Of a DNA stretch of 64,000 nt, positions 18,309 to 26,754 are shown piece by piece (within the stretch, counting starts at the first letter, position 1; the number at the start of each line of letters is the position of its first letter). The position numbers and the translations under genes are program-made. A model generated the notes under the pieces. It was not told the origin of the DNA and did not search any database. It saw nothing but the letters and a program-made list of their open reading frames with translations. This stretch comes from Nocardia jiangxiensis NBRC 101359 (GTDB lineage Bacteria; Actinomycetota; Actinomycetes; Mycobacteriales; Mycobacteriaceae), in NCBI RefSeq assembly GCF_000308615.1, contig NZ_BAGB01000026.1, positions 52,246 to 116,245 of the forward strand, read 5' to 3'.

Positions 18309-18345
18309 CGAAGCGGGTCAGGGTGAGTAACCCTGGCCCGCTTCG
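18309..18345 (+). terminator. Hairpin terminator after rpmA
   Basis: A 16-bp stem (18309-18324 with 18330-18345), one T-G wobble, loop GAGTA, 29 bp after the rpmA stop. Confidence 0.85.
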
Positions 18346-18614
18346 TGCGTCCGGGACAGCCGCGCCGAACATCACGCCAGACCGCGGCTGAACCACACCT
18401 GACCGCAGTCACGATGGAGTTGCTGGTCACCGAACACCAACCTCAGCCACCCGGCTGACCCACCCGAAGAGCGCCGACAGCAACGGCGCGACCCCGATGG
18501 AGCCCAGCGACTCACGGTTTCGGCGCATCCGTTCCAGGCAACGCAACCGCAGGTCACCTGGCTCCGCCCACTTCGAATAGCGCCGGCTCCGAGGCCACGA
18601 CCCAGATTGATTCC

Positions 18615-18645
18615 GGACTGACCGGAGCGGAGGAGCGAAGCGGGG
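18615..18645 (+). repeat. Composite repeat, left part, copy A
   Basis: A 31-bp stretch starting GGACTGACCGGAGCGG and ending GAAGCGGGG, identical to 18806-18836. It is followed 28 bp later by the 20-bp unit at 18674. Confidence 0.85.
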
Positions 18646-18673
18646 AAGAACCGGCCTCTGGGAACCGCGGCCC

Positions 18674-18693
18674 CGCCGGAGCAAAGCGGAGGC
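18674..18693 (+). repeat. GC-rich 20-bp repeat, copy 4
   Basis: CGCCGGAGCAAAGCGGAGGC followed by CGAAGACACAG. Differs from the 18879 copy at one base. Confidence 0.85.
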
Positions 18694-18805
18694 CGAAGAC
18701 ACAGTAGGGAAGAATCACCTTCAGAGTGTCGCTACACGCTGGAGTACCAAGTTCCACCCGCCTCGAACAACGCCGACTCGAAAGGCCGCGGCCCGGGTCG
18801 ATTCT

Positions 18806-18836
18806 GGACTGACCGGAGCGGAGGAGCGAAGCGGGG
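18806..18836 (+). repeat. Composite repeat, left part, copy B
   Basis: Identical to 18615-18645; the start-to-start distance is 191 bp. Copy B carries an extra GGGAGCGGAGGGA stretch before the right part. Confidence 0.85.
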
Positions 18837-18878
18837 GAGCGGAGGGAGGGAAGAATCGGCCCTTGGCGGCCGCGGCCC

Positions 18879-18898
18879 CGCCGGAGCGAAGCGGAGGC
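18879..18898 (+). repeat. GC-rich 20-bp repeat, copy 5, joined to the obg ribosome site
   Basis: CGCCGGAGCGAAGCGGAGGC followed by CGAAGACACAGGAGG, the last bases being the obg Shine-Dalgarno sequence. Confidence 0.85.
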
Positions 18899-18925
18899 CG
18901 AAGACACAGGAGGATGATCAACAGC

Positions 18926-20386
18926 ATGTCGAAGTTCATCGACCGCGTCGTGCTGCATGTCCGCGCGGGTAAGGGCGGGCACGGGTGTGCTTCGGTGCAC
19001 CGGGAGAAGTACAAGCCGCTGGGCGGCCCCGACGGTGGGAACGGGGGGCACGGCGGGAATGTGGTCCTCGAGGTCGACCCGAATGTGCACACCCTGCTGG
19101 ACTTCCACTTCCATCCGCATGCCAAGGGCGGTAACGGCAAACCCGGCGAGGGTGGTAACCGTGACGGCAAACAGGGTGCGGATCTGCTGTTGCAGGTTCC
19201 TGACGGGACGGTGGTGATCGGTTCCGACGGTGAGGTGCTCGCCGACCTGGTCGGCGTCGGCACCACCTATGTCGCCGCCCGTGGTGGTCGCGGCGGACTC
19301 GGCAATGCGGCGCTGGCGTCCAAGGCGCGCAAGGCGCCCGGATTCGCGCTGCTGGGCGAGGACGGTGAGGAACGCGATGTCGTTCTGGAGCTGAAGTCGG
19401 TCGCCGATGTGGGCCTGGTCGGTTTCCCGTCGGCCGGTAAATCCTCGCTGGTCTCGGTGCTCTCGGCGGCGAAGCCGAAGGTGGCGGACTATCCGTTCAC
19501 GACGCTGGTGCCCAATCTCGGCGTGGTGTCCAGTGGTGACACCACGTTCACCGTCGCCGATGTGCCCGGCCTGATTCCAGGGGCGAGCGAGGGGCGCGGC
19601 CTGGGTCTGGAATTCCTGCGCCATCTCGAACGCTGTGCGGTCCTGGCTCATGTGGTGGACTGTGCGACGCTCGAGCCCGGCCGCGATCCGGTGTCCGATG
19701 TGGACGCGCTGGAGGCGGAGTTGGCCGCCTACAAGCCCGCGTTGAAGGCCGATGCCGAACTCGGGGATCTGGCCGACCGCCCGCGCGTGGTGATCCTCAA
19801 CAAGGCCGATATCCCCGACGCCGCCGAACTGGCCGAGATGGTGGGCGCCGAATTCTCCGAGCGCGGCTGGCCGGTCTACACGATCTCGACGGTGAGTCGG
19901 GAAGGGTTGCGGCCGTTGACTTTCGCGCTCGCGGAGATGGTGCTCGAGTATCGTGCGGCGCATCCGAAGGCGGCCCCGCCGCGGCAGGTGATTCGTCCGG
20001 TCGCCGCGGGAGAGAGCGGTTTCAGTGTCGAGCGCGATGGCGAAATCGAGGGTGGTTTCATCGTGCGCGGTGAACGTCCCGAGCGTTGGGTGCGTCAGAC
20101 GCAGTTCGACAACGACGAGGCCGTCGGCTATCTGGCGGACCGGCTGGCTCGTCTCGGGGTCGAGGAGAAGCTCGAGAAGCTCGGCGCCGAGCCGGGTGCG
20201 CCTGTCACCATCGGCGATGTCACCTTCGAGTGGGAGCCGCAGGTTTCCGCGGGTGTGGACATGGTGATGACCGGTCGCGGCACCGATCCGCGCCTCGACC
20301 AGTCCGACCGCATCTCCGCGGCCGAGCGCAAGCACGCGTCCCGGGTCCGTCGTGGTCTGGTCTCCGAGGACGAGATCACCGAATGA
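18926..20386 (+). CDS. obg: Obg GTPase (ribosome assembly / stress)
   Basis: A 486-residue Obg/CgtA. The glycine-rich Obg fold fills residues 1-158 ([15 protein letters not shown]). The G domain has the P-loop GFPSAGKSS near 165-173, DVPGLI near 211 and NKAD near 291. The C-terminal OCT domain is about 350-430 ([19 protein letters not shown]), with the usual polar tail. ATG 18926 matches mycobacterial Obg; ATG 18914 is in frame but abuts AGGAGG, so its ribosome spacing would be zero. Obg binds the 50S subunit and links GTP level to growth. proB follows after a hairpin. Confidence 0.96.
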   Translation: MSKFIDRVVLHVRAGKGGHGCASVHREKYKPLGGPDGGNGGHGGNVVLEVDPNVHTLLDFHFHPHAKGGNGKPGEGGNRDGKQGADLLLQVPDGTVVIGSDGEVLADLVGVGTTYVAARGGRGGLGNAALASKARKAPGFALLGEDGEERDVVLELKSVADVGLVGFPSAGKSSLVSVLSAAKPKVADYPFTTLVPNLGVVSSGDTTFTVADVPGLIPGASEGRGLGLEFLRHLERCAVLAHVVDCATLEPGRDPVSDVDALEAELAAYKPALKADAELGDLADRPRVVILNKADIPDAAELAEMVGAEFSERGWPVYTISTVSREGLRPLTFALAEMVLEYRAAHPKAAPPRQVIRPVAAGESGFSVERDGEIEGGFIVRGERPERWVRQTQFDNDEAVGYLADRLARLGVEEKLEKLGAEPGAPVTIGDVTFEWEPQVSAGVDMVMTGRGTDPRLDQSDRISAAERKHASRVRRGLVSEDEITE

Positions 20387-20408
20387 CCGCTGTCCGCCGA
20401 ACCGCTTC

Positions 20409-20437
20409 CGCCACTCCGCTTTCCGTACGGAGTGGCG
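20409..20437 (+). terminator. Hairpin between obg and proB
   Basis: A perfect 10-bp stem (20409-20418 with 20428-20437), 9-nt loop, 22 bp after the obg stop. Probably ends the obg transcript, leaving about 115 bp for a proB promoter. Confidence 0.75.
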
Positions 20438-20553
20438 CGCGGTCGGTGGCCCGGCCGCCGCTGCTCACGCGGCGTGGTGTGCCGGGTGCGGTCGGTGTTC
20501 GGACACAGCAGTCCGAAAAATGTTGTGGTGTTGATCGGTTCAGGTGAGGTTTG

Positions 20554-21693
20554 ATGAGTTCCGGTATGACGCAGGCGGATTCGGATCATGCACTGAGTGA
20601 GACGCGGCAGGTGATCGCGTCGGCGCGCAGTGTGGTGGTGAAGATCGGATCCTCGGCGCTGACCAGCCTCGAGGGCGGGCTCGACACCGGGCGGCTGGAT
20701 CGGCTGGCCGATGCGGTGGAGGCCCGAATGCGTGCCGGATCCGACGTGGTCGTGGTGTCCTCGGGCGCCATCGGCGCGGGTATCGCGCCGCTCGGATTGA
20801 CCTCGCGGCCGAAGGATCTCGCGACCAAACAGGCCGCGGCGAGCGTCGGTCAGCTGGCCTTGGCGCATGCCTGGGGCACCTCGTTCCAGCGTTACGGCCG
20901 CACGGTCGGGCAGGTGTTGCTGACCGCCGGTGATTTCTCGCGGCGCGAACACCATCGCAATGCACAGCGCACGCTGGACCGGCTGCGGTCGCTGCACGCG
21001 ATCGCGGTGGTCAACGAGAACGACACCATCGCCACCGACGAGATCCGCTTCGGTGACAACGATCGACTGGCCGCCCTGGTCGCGCACCTGGTCGGCGCCG
21101 ATGCGCTGGTGCTGCTCTCGGATGTGGACGGCCTCTACGACGGCGATCCGCGCAGGGGCGGTGCGACGTTCATCCCGGAGGTACGCAGCAGTGCCGATCT
21201 GGACGGCGTGATCGCCGGAAGTGGTGGTGCGCTGGGCACGGGCGGAATGGCCTCGAAACTGTCCGCGGCACGCCTGGCCGCCGACGCCGGGGTCCCGGTG
21301 CTGCTGGCCGCCGCCTCCGACGCCGCTGCCGCGCTGACCTCGGCCACGGTCGGCACCGCCTTCGCCGCCCGGCCGATTCGCCTGTCCGCCAGGAAGTTCT
21401 GGGTTCGGCACGCCGCGGACAGCCGCGGTTCGGTGCTGCTGGACGCCGGCGCCGTGCGCGCGGTCGCCAAGTGCCGCCGCTCTCTGCTGGCTGCGGGAAT
21501 CACCGGCGTCCGCGGCCGCTTCTCCGGCGGCGACGTGATCGATCTCATCGCTCCGGACGGCGCCCTCGTCGCCCGCGGCGTCGTCGAATACGACAGCTCC
21601 GAACTGGAGACCATGGTCGGCCGCTCCACCAGCGAACTCCCGGATGGCATGCAACGCCCCGTCATCCACGCCGACGACCTGGTCAAGGTCTGA
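20554..21693 (+). CDS. proB: Glutamate 5-kinase
   Basis: A 379-residue enzyme for the first step of proline synthesis: glutamate plus ATP to gamma-glutamyl phosphate. The amino-acid kinase domain shows [10 protein letters not shown] (about 28-37), [17 protein letters not shown]-type VVNENDTIA and [14 protein letters not shown]. The C-terminal PUA domain (about 280-365) is present ([22 protein letters not shown]). ATG 20554 has GGTGAGG upstream; ATG 20566 is an alternative. The partner proA is 31 kb away beyond the accessory block, as proB and proA are also separated in mycobacteria. Confidence 0.96.
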   Translation: MSSGMTQADSDHALSETRQVIASARSVVVKIGSSALTSLEGGLDTGRLDRLADAVEARMRAGSDVVVVSSGAIGAGIAPLGLTSRPKDLATKQAAASVGQLALAHAWGTSFQRYGRTVGQVLLTAGDFSRREHHRNAQRTLDRLRSLHAIAVVNENDTIATDEIRFGDNDRLAALVAHLVGADALVLLSDVDGLYDGDPRRGGATFIPEVRSSADLDGVIAGSGGALGTGGMASKLSAARLAADAGVPVLLAAASDAAAALTSATVGTAFAARPIRLSARKFWVRHAADSRGSVLLDAGAVRAVAKCRRSLLAAGITGVRGRFSGGDVIDLIAPDGALVARGVVEYDSSELETMVGRSTSELPDGMQRPVIHADDLVKV

Positions 21694-22042
21694 CCCTCGT
21701 CAGTCGGCCCGGCGTCGGTCACGCGCTGTGGCCGATGCCGACCGGGCGATGAATTGTCCACCACGGCAAGTCTTTCCGTCTGTGTGGCGACTCGAAAGCT
21801 CGCAGAACGCGCGCTTTTTGTCGTAGCGCGGTTGCGGCATATTCGTGAGCTTGTGAGCCGCATGCGACGATTCGCCAGGCGAGATCGAGTTGATTCGACG
21901 CAGATGACCCGCGTCGGTGATCATCATCGCGGCTGGAACGTCCTGGCGCAGGATCCCGAAGCCTCGAGCTGAGGTAGCGGCAGACTGTTCGGCAACCCGC
22001 GGGTCGCTGGACTTCCCGGCTGCGGTCGGCGAATCCGTGGGG
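21694..22042. other. 349-bp region between convergent proB and the PPE-like gene
   Basis: No gene is supported. A hairpin at 21806-21833 may terminate proB. The centre (about 21770-21930) is more AT-rich than neighbouring genes. This is the left edge of the accessory block; no direct repeat or tRNA remnant was seen. Confidence 0.6.
21806..21833 (+). terminator. Candidate terminator downstream of proB
   Basis: AAC(G)CGCGCT and AGCGCGGTT pair over 9 bp with one bulged G around a T-rich 9-nt loop, 112 bp after the proB stop. Confidence 0.4.
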
Positions 22043-23044
22043 TCAGTGGTCCGGAGAGATGCCGGGTTGGTCCGGGGTGGTGGGGGTGGTGTTGTGCGGG
22101 ATGGGGCCGGTGATGCCGGGTTGGCCGCCGGGGTCGCTGAGTCGCGGGTCTGCTGGGGGCGCAGGAGCGGGCGAAGCCGGGGGTGCCGGTGCTGGGGGTG
22201 CCGGTGCGGGTGAAGCTGGGGGTGCGGGAGCGGCTGAAGGGCTTGGTGATTGGGGCGCCGGGGTCGGAGCTGTCGAGGGGGGTTGGGTGGACTCGGGGGG
22301 AGTCGGCGAGGGCGTGGATTCGGTCGGCGGCGTGGGAGTTGCTGGGGGAGTGGGAGTTTGCGACGTTTCCGGTTGCTGTGGCGTCGCAGGGTGTTGCTGT
22401 TGGGGTGGGAGTGATTGTGGTGCAGTGTGATTCGTGCCGGAAGCATTCGGCGAGGTGTCTCCGGGCAGTGCGGGAGGATCGGGCAGTGCCGGAATTCCGG
22501 TTCCCGCACCCGAATACGCCGGTTTGTAGATCATGTTCATCGCCAGCACGGCCTCCTGACGCAGCGTCTCCTGCGCCAGCTGGGCATCGATGACGTGCGC
22601 AGCTTCGAGGGCGCGGGCGACCGCGCCGATCGGTCCGGATGCGCCGGGTGGGACGACGGCCAGTTTCACCGCCTCGGCCGCGGCGGCTACCGCACCCAAT
22701 CGCGCGCCGACCTCGGCCATGACCTCGGCCAGATCGTCGAGCGATTCGGCGAAGCTGCGCGTGCTGGCATAGGCGGCGTCGGCCGCGGCGCCCTCCCAAC
22801 CGGCCGAATTCATCACTCCGTCCGTCGTGGACCGGGTGATCGGCATCGCCGTTCCGATCGTGGCGGCGCCGTTCAGCCATACGAGTGACGCCCGCGCGAT
22901 TTCCCCGGCATCGATCTGCTGGGTGCCCGCGTAGATCCGCTCGTGCGGTACGGACTCGAAATGTTCCATCGCGCTGATGTATTCGGGATCGGCGGGCCGC
23001 GGCTGCGGGCCGAACTGCGCGGAACCCAGGACGCGCTCACTCAT
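22043..23044 (-). CDS. PPE-like/WxG type VII secretion substrate with proline-rich tail
   Basis: A 333-residue protein. Residues 1-190 are mostly helical and carry a W-x-G motif (W83-E84-G85 in AGWEGAAADAAY), preceded by IDAGEIARASLVWLNGA, the layout of PPE/WXG100-type ESX substrates. From about residue 196 the protein is almost entirely Pro, Thr, Ser, Ala and Gln, with repeats of PAPPASPAPAPP type, suggesting a cell-wall-spanning or surface tail. There is no Sec signal peptide. It is the last gene of a three-gene reverse-strand unit with a small YxxxD protein and an EspG-like chaperone. ESX core genes are absent from the window, so export would need an ESX system elsewhere. Identity as a canonical PPE protein is not proven. 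Confidence 0.65.
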   Translation of the reverse strand: MSERVLGSAQFGPQPRPADPEYISAMEHFESVPHERIYAGTQQIDAGEIARASLVWLNGAATIGTAMPITRSTTDGVMNSAGWEGAAADAAYASTRSFAESLDDLAEVMAEVGARLGAVAAAAEAVKLAVVPPGASGPIGAVARALEAAHVIDAQLAQETLRQEAVLAMNMIYKPAYSGAGTGIPALPDPPALPGDTSPNASGTNHTAPQSLPPQQQHPATPQQPETSQTPTPPATPTPPTESTPSPTPPESTQPPSTAPTPAPQSPSPSAAPAPPASPAPAPPAPAPPASPAPAPPADPRLSDPGGQPGITGPIPHNTTPTTPDQPGISPDH

Positions 23045-23095
23045 GACACACCCCTGTCCGCACCCGAACCGACCAGCGACCGCGCTCGAACTCGC

Positions 23096-23470
23096 TCACC
23101 ACGGCTGCCTCGACGACAGCGTGCGCAGAGCGGCCGCGTGCGCGATATCGGCCTCCTCGTACAGTCCGGCGCTGATCAGGAAGGCTTCCTTCATTCGATA
23201 GGAGGCGGAGATGTACCGATCCAGCTGTGCTGCCGCGTCGCGCGCCTTGCGGGAGAACCCGGCCTGCAACTGCTCCGCGGAGAAGAATCCACCGAAACCG
23301 TGCAGCTGCGACACCGACTCCAGCTGCTGCTGCAGGGCGATGAGCCCCTCGGCCTGCTCCTCGTACTGTTCCGCGCACCGCCGAGCCGCGTCCGGATCGA
23401 AACGGACCGTGCCGCTGCGCGCCGCCTGCATGAACCGGGCGATTTCGGCCTGACTGGTATCGATAGTCAA
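23096..23470 (-). CDS. Small helical type VII partner protein with YxxxD motif
   Basis: A 124-residue, almost all-helical protein. Two long helices are separated by a glycine turn (LHGFGGFFSAEQ, about 57-67). Near the end of the second helix is Y104-E-E-A-D108, matching the general type VII secretion signal YxxxD/E. There is no signal peptide or membrane segment. The start is a TTG at 23470 with GAGGGG about 7 nt upstream; no in-frame ATG fits the length. It lies between the EspG-like gene (84 bp upstream) and the PPE-like gene (51 bp downstream). Inference: it plays the PE/EspC-like partner of the PPE-like protein. It is too diverged for a firm family name. Confidence 0.65.
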   Translation of the reverse strand: MTIDTSQAEIARFMQAARSGTVRFDPDAARRCAEQYEEQAEGLIALQQQLESVSQLHGFGGFFSAEQLQAGFSRKARDAAAQLDRYISASYRMKEAFLISAGLYEEADIAHAAALRTLSSRQPW

Positions 23471-23554
23471 TGCGCACCCCTCGAGGATCGGTCGGTCGTG
23501 CCAAGCGTAACCGCAGGGTACGACCGCGGTGAGGCGATGACGGCTTCGACGGCA

Positions 23555-24271
23555 TCATCGTGGAATACGTTTCTGCAGGTGGGCGCCGATCTGCTGGCTC
23601 GAGGCAGGGGTCAGGTGCACCTGTTCGCCGGCGCGGATCAGATAGCGGCCGTCACCGGCGACGTCGATCCAGGTGTAGTAGACCGGCGGGGGCGGGGTGG
23701 GCCGGTCCAGCCGCGGTTCGATCCGGATCTGCCCCTCGGCGCTGTGCGGTTTGAGCAGGAGCCGGCGGATGCGCGCGGCCAGCCGGTCACCGGCGATCAC
23801 GGTCTCCTCGTCGCGCACCGCGGCCGCGGTCGCCGAGCGGGCCGGTTCGTGCCCGGCGGGAGCCTCGGGCAGCAGTGCGGCGATGCGCGCGCCCAGTTTG
23901 CCGCTGTGGCCGATCGAAATATGCACCTGCCCACCGAAATCCGGCGATGAGCCGGTGTCCTGCACGGCCAGTACGGCGTGATCGTAGACCGCGGCTCCCA
24001 GCGCCCGGATCTGCGAACCCGGATCGTGTGCGCCGCCGATGGCGACCACCCGGGTATGCGGCCGGGCGAGAATGCGCAGGCATGCGGACAGATCCGGATC
24101 CAACCCCAACGGCATGCGCTCGGCCAGCGTGCGACGCAGTGTGGCCGCCTCCTGCTCGGTGCGCGGGGTCTCCAGAATCCGGATCGGGAAGGGGTACCGG
24201 TCCAGGTCGGTCTCTCGCCAGATGTGTGCGAACTCATCCGGTGTGAAAGACCAACTCACGCCCAGACTCAC
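23555..24271 (-). CDS. EspG-like ESX secretion chaperone
   Basis: A 238-residue protein resembling the EspG family, the cytosolic chaperones that bind PPE proteins in PE-PPE pairs before type VII export. Family-like features are the start WSFTPDEFAHIWRETDLDRYPFP-type segment, alternating strands in the middle (RVVAIGGAHD, VRALG-type), an LLP helix, and a C-terminal YYTWIDVAGDGRYLIRAG block. No signal peptide. GTG 24271 is the most likely start (AAGG adjacent); GTG 24259 is possible. It leads a three-gene unit with the YxxxD protein and the PPE-like protein, which supports the assignment. Which ESX machine it serves is unknown. Confidence 0.75.
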   Translation of the reverse strand: MSLGVSWSFTPDEFAHIWRETDLDRYPFPIRILETPRTEQEAATLRRTLAERMPLGLDPDLSACLRILARPHTRVVAIGGAHDPGSQIRALGAAVYDHAVLAVQDTGSSPDFGGQVHISIGHSGKLGARIAALLPEAPAGHEPARSATAAAVRDEETVIAGDRLAARIRRLLLKPHSAEGQIRIEPRLDRPTPPPPVYYTWIDVAGDGRYLIRAGEQVHLTPASSQQIGAHLQKRIPR

Positions 24272-24624
24272 CCTTCACCGTTCCATCCCCCGAACCCGAA
24301 CAAGCGTAACGGGGCGCTGCGGGGGCGGCCAGACGGCGTCACCGATTCCGCGATTCGACAGTCACCGGAAGGCCATGGAAAGGGCAGTGGGAGGGCCGCC
24401 GGAAAAGTGCATGCTGGAAGTGCACCCGGCGCCGCAAGGAGATGTCCCCTTCGCAGATTGCGGCGCAACCGGATCCGGTGTGGTCCGCCCTTACCACACC
24501 GGGCTCGCGGTCCGGTTCCCGCGTTTGTGGCGCCGGGTGTGTACGTAGTGAAGGTGGGCGAGGTACTGCCTGCGGGGCGCGCAGGCCGCCGGACCGGCTC
24601 GCCGCGGTCCTGGAGGTACACGTC
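24272..24624. other. 353-bp divergent region, EspG-like gene / DUF4254 gene
   Basis: No gene is supported. It holds a perfect 10-bp inverted repeat at 24475-24502 and the AGGAGG-like ribosome site (24612-24616) of the gene at 24625. Two divergent promoters are expected but no clear -10/-35 pair could be assigned. Confidence 0.6.
24475..24502. promoter_or_regulatory. 10-bp perfect inverted repeat, operator or leader hairpin
   Basis: CCGGTGTGGT (24475-24484), 8-bp spacer, ACCACACCGG (24493-24502). It lies 122 bp before the DUF4254 start and 203 bp before the divergent EspG-like start, so it is not a terminator of either. Could serve either promoter. Confidence 0.5.
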
Positions 24625-25119
24625 ATGTACGTACCGCAACCCGACGATCCGGCACCGTGGCAGGGCGGCGATTCCGCTGCCCGCCTGCCGGATTGGCACG
24701 AATTGCTCGCGGCTTTCTGCGGGCACATCGGCGAGGAACCCGACGCCCACCCGGTCACGAGCTGGGCCCGCGCACTCGCCGAACTCCACCTGACCCGTCG
24801 TGAATCGCCGCTGCGCACCGCCGGGATCGATTGTCGCCGTGCCGAAATCGTCGCCCACATCGACGACTGGATCGCCGTGGTCACACACACCCGGCGCCCG
24901 GCTCCGCAATCGCTCGGCGCGGTCGTGGACGCGATGGCCGCGGCTCAGGTGCGCGCGGTCGCACTGCTGCGCGGCGGTGAGGACATCGGCGACGAACGCA
25001 TCCATACCGCGTGGTCCCTGCTGGCCGCCCTGGCGGACGAGTGGGCCGAGATGGTTCGCCGGACGACGCCGGTCCCGCCTCCTGAACAGATCCAGCCGCC
25101 CCGCGCTGCCGGACAGTGA
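24625..25119 (+). CDS. DUF4254 domain protein
   Basis: A 164-residue soluble helical protein of the DUF4254 type. The recognisable part is WHELLAAFCGHIGEEP followed by ALAELHLTRRESPLRTAGID and CRRAEIVAHIDDWI, a compact helical domain. ATG 24625 is chosen because GGAGG sits 8 nt upstream; the longer in-frame reading from 24442 is non-coding in character. The molecular function of the family is unknown to me. In actinobacterial genomes it is often present in several copies, sometimes beside type VII or cell-wall genes; here it is divergent from the EspG-like cassette. Confidence 0.7.
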   Translation: MYVPQPDDPAPWQGGDSAARLPDWHELLAAFCGHIGEEPDAHPVTSWARALAELHLTRRESPLRTAGIDCRRAEIVAHIDDWIAVVTHTRRPAPQSLGAVVDAMAAAQVRAVALLRGGEDIGDERIHTAWSLLAALADEWAEMVRRTTPVPPPEQIQPPRAAGQ

Positions 25120-25265
25120 GGCAGTGGCAGGGCCGAGGAAAGGCAGTGCTGTTCGCCCACCGTTTCCGTGCGCGTGGCCTGGGATGGGTTTGATCGTTGC
25201 CGATTGCGGGAATCTTGTGGTGACCCGGAACAACAGGTTCATGATCAGCGGGGCAGATAGCGCAA

Positions 25266-25772
25266 ATGGACAACCGAGCCGAGGAATACCCCGGGCAGTC
25301 GGGTGGATCCGGCATGCCCCCGGGCGGTGGGCACGGTGCGGGAATGATCGCCGATATGGATGCCCTCGCACCGCAGGCATCGCGCGATCTGACCTCCGCC
25401 GAGTCACTGCGACGACTGGGGCTGGTGCGATACGGGCGGATCGTGTTCGCGCGCTACGCATTACCCATCATTCGCCCGGTCAATCACATCGTCGACGGTG
25501 ACACGATCGTGGTGCACGCCAATCGCGCCGCGGCGCTGTCGGCCGAGCGGCAGATGGTCGCGTACGAGGCGGACGTCATCGACGAGAACACCCGCCGCGG
25601 GTGGTGCGTGATCGTGACCGGTTCCGCCGAACCGGTGCAGGATCCGGACGAGATCGAGCGTTGTCGCGGGCTGCTGCAGCCGTGGCTGCCGGGGCCGCGG
25701 GAACACCTCGTGCGCATCCTGCCCGATATGGTCACCGGACTCGAATTCGTCGATCCGGAGGACGCCGAGTAG
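25266..25772 (+). CDS. Pyridoxamine-5'-phosphate-oxidase-like FMN/F420 split-barrel protein
   Basis: A 168-residue protein with the split-barrel fold of the PNPOx superfamily. It reads LRRLGLVRYGRIVFARYALPIIRPVNHIVDGDTIVVHAN, then VAYEADVIDENTRRGWCVIVTGSAEPV, the usual strand order of small flavin- or F420-binding members (also Rv-type heme-binding variants). The first 40 residues are Gly/Pro-rich and may not belong to the domain, and the start is uncertain: ATG 25266 has no strong ribosome site, ATG 25344 is possible. Function cannot be fixed from sequence alone. Confidence 0.75.
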   Translation: MDNRAEEYPGQSGGSGMPPGGGHGAGMIADMDALAPQASRDLTSAESLRRLGLVRYGRIVFARYALPIIRPVNHIVDGDTIVVHANRAAALSAERQMVAYEADVIDENTRRGWCVIVTGSAEPVQDPDEIERCRGLLQPWLPGPREHLVRILPDMVTGLEFVDPEDAE

Positions 25773-25783
25773 TAACGGTCCGA

Positions 25784-26713
25784 TCAGTACCCTGCCGCGA
25801 CGTCGATACGGGCGATCAGCTCGCGGCCATGGGTGAAACGGCTCACATTCTCCGCGACATGTCCGGCGAAGGCGACGGTGCGCAGTTGCGGCGGATTCGA
25901 ATCGTGCGGTGTGATCAGGGCATTGGGCAGATCCCACAGCGGATGGCCCTCGGGTAGCGGTTCGGGGTCGGTCACGTCCAGCCCGGCGCCGCCGATCGTG
26001 CCCGCACGCAGCGCCTCGACCAGCGCGTCGGTGTCCACGAGGCTGCCGCGGGCGATGTTGATCACCCACGAATCGGGTTTGAGCTGGGCGAGTTCGGCCT
26101 TGCCGAGCAGATGCCGGGTGCCGGGGGTTGCCGGTGCGGCGATCACCACGTGGTCGGTGCGTGACCAGACCTCCGGGAGCCGCTGTGCGGGAAGGGTTTC
26201 CACCACACCGGGCAGATCGATCGGGGTGCCCGAACGGTTCACCGCGATCACCCGGGAACCGAGCGGGGCGAGCAGGGTAATCAGTTCGCGACCGATGCCT
26301 CCGGCGCCGACGACGGCCACCGTGGCGTTGCGCAGGGTGCCGATGCTCCGGCCGAGTTCCTGTCGGCGCCAGGCGCGGGCCGCGAGGTGTTCGGGCAGTG
26401 CGCGCACACCCGCGAGCAGCAGCATCAGCGTGTGTTCGGCCACGGTCCTGGCGAAAGCGCCTGCCGCGGAGGTGAACAGGACGTTCGGGTGCCGGTCGAA
26501 GATCGGCGTGTCGAACCATTCCTCGACGCCCGCGGAGAACAGTTGCACCCATTCGATGTTCTCGGGCAGATGTTCCGGGAATCCCTCCGGACCGCCGTCC
26601 CAGATCAGGGCCCGTGCGGCGTCCAGGTCGGCCAGTGCGCCCCCGGCCCCGGTGATCGCGCCTTCCAGCAGCGGAGTGCGGGTCGGTCCGAGCGCGATGG
26701 GGGTCGCCGTCAT
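25784..26713 (-). CDS. D-2-hydroxyacid dehydrogenase family protein
   Basis: A 309-residue NAD(P)-dependent dehydrogenase of the D-isomer-specific 2-hydroxyacid family (SerA-like). The Rossmann motif is VVGAGGIGRE (about 134-143); the catalytic set is Arg in NIARGSLVDT (near 222), Glu in DVTDPEPLPEGHPLW (near 251) and His in ITPHDS (near 271). ATG 26713 has AGGAG 7 nt upstream; a longer frame continues into the next gene but is shadow. Likely reduces a 2-keto acid such as glyoxylate, hydroxypyruvate or a keto-acid drug-like substrate. Its stop is 11 bp from the convergent PNPOx-like gene. Confidence 0.88.
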   Translation of the reverse strand: MTATPIALGPTRTPLLEGAITGAGGALADLDAARALIWDGGPEGFPEHLPENIEWVQLFSAGVEEWFDTPIFDRHPNVLFTSAAGAFARTVAEHTLMLLLAGVRALPEHLAARAWRRQELGRSIGTLRNATVAVVGAGGIGRELITLLAPLGSRVIAVNRSGTPIDLPGVVETLPAQRLPEVWSRTDHVVIAAPATPGTRHLLGKAELAQLKPDSWVINIARGSLVDTDALVEALRAGTIGGAGLDVTDPEPLPEGHPLWDLPNALITPHDSNPPQLRTVAFAGHVAENVSRFTHGRELIARIDVAAGY

Positions 26714-26754
26714 GAGGTCTCCTGTGCGATGTCCGGGGCCGGTCGGATCCGACG

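Larger units (their letters stand above)
18281..18925 (+). other. 645-bp rpmA-obg intergenic region with tandem repeat units
   Basis: No gene is supported. It contains the rpmA terminator and a composite GC-rich repeat present twice (about 18611-18704 and 18802-18912). The last copy runs straight into the obg ribosome-binding site (ACACAGGAGG). Open frames across it are low-complexity Arg/Ser/Glu products of the repeat. Confidence 0.7.

Noticed and set aside
22043..22430. Glycine-rich forward-strand frames opposite the PPE-like tail (PE_PGRS-like)
   Set aside because: They are the antisense of the proline-rich coding tail; proline codons read backward as glycine. No ribosome site or PE domain.
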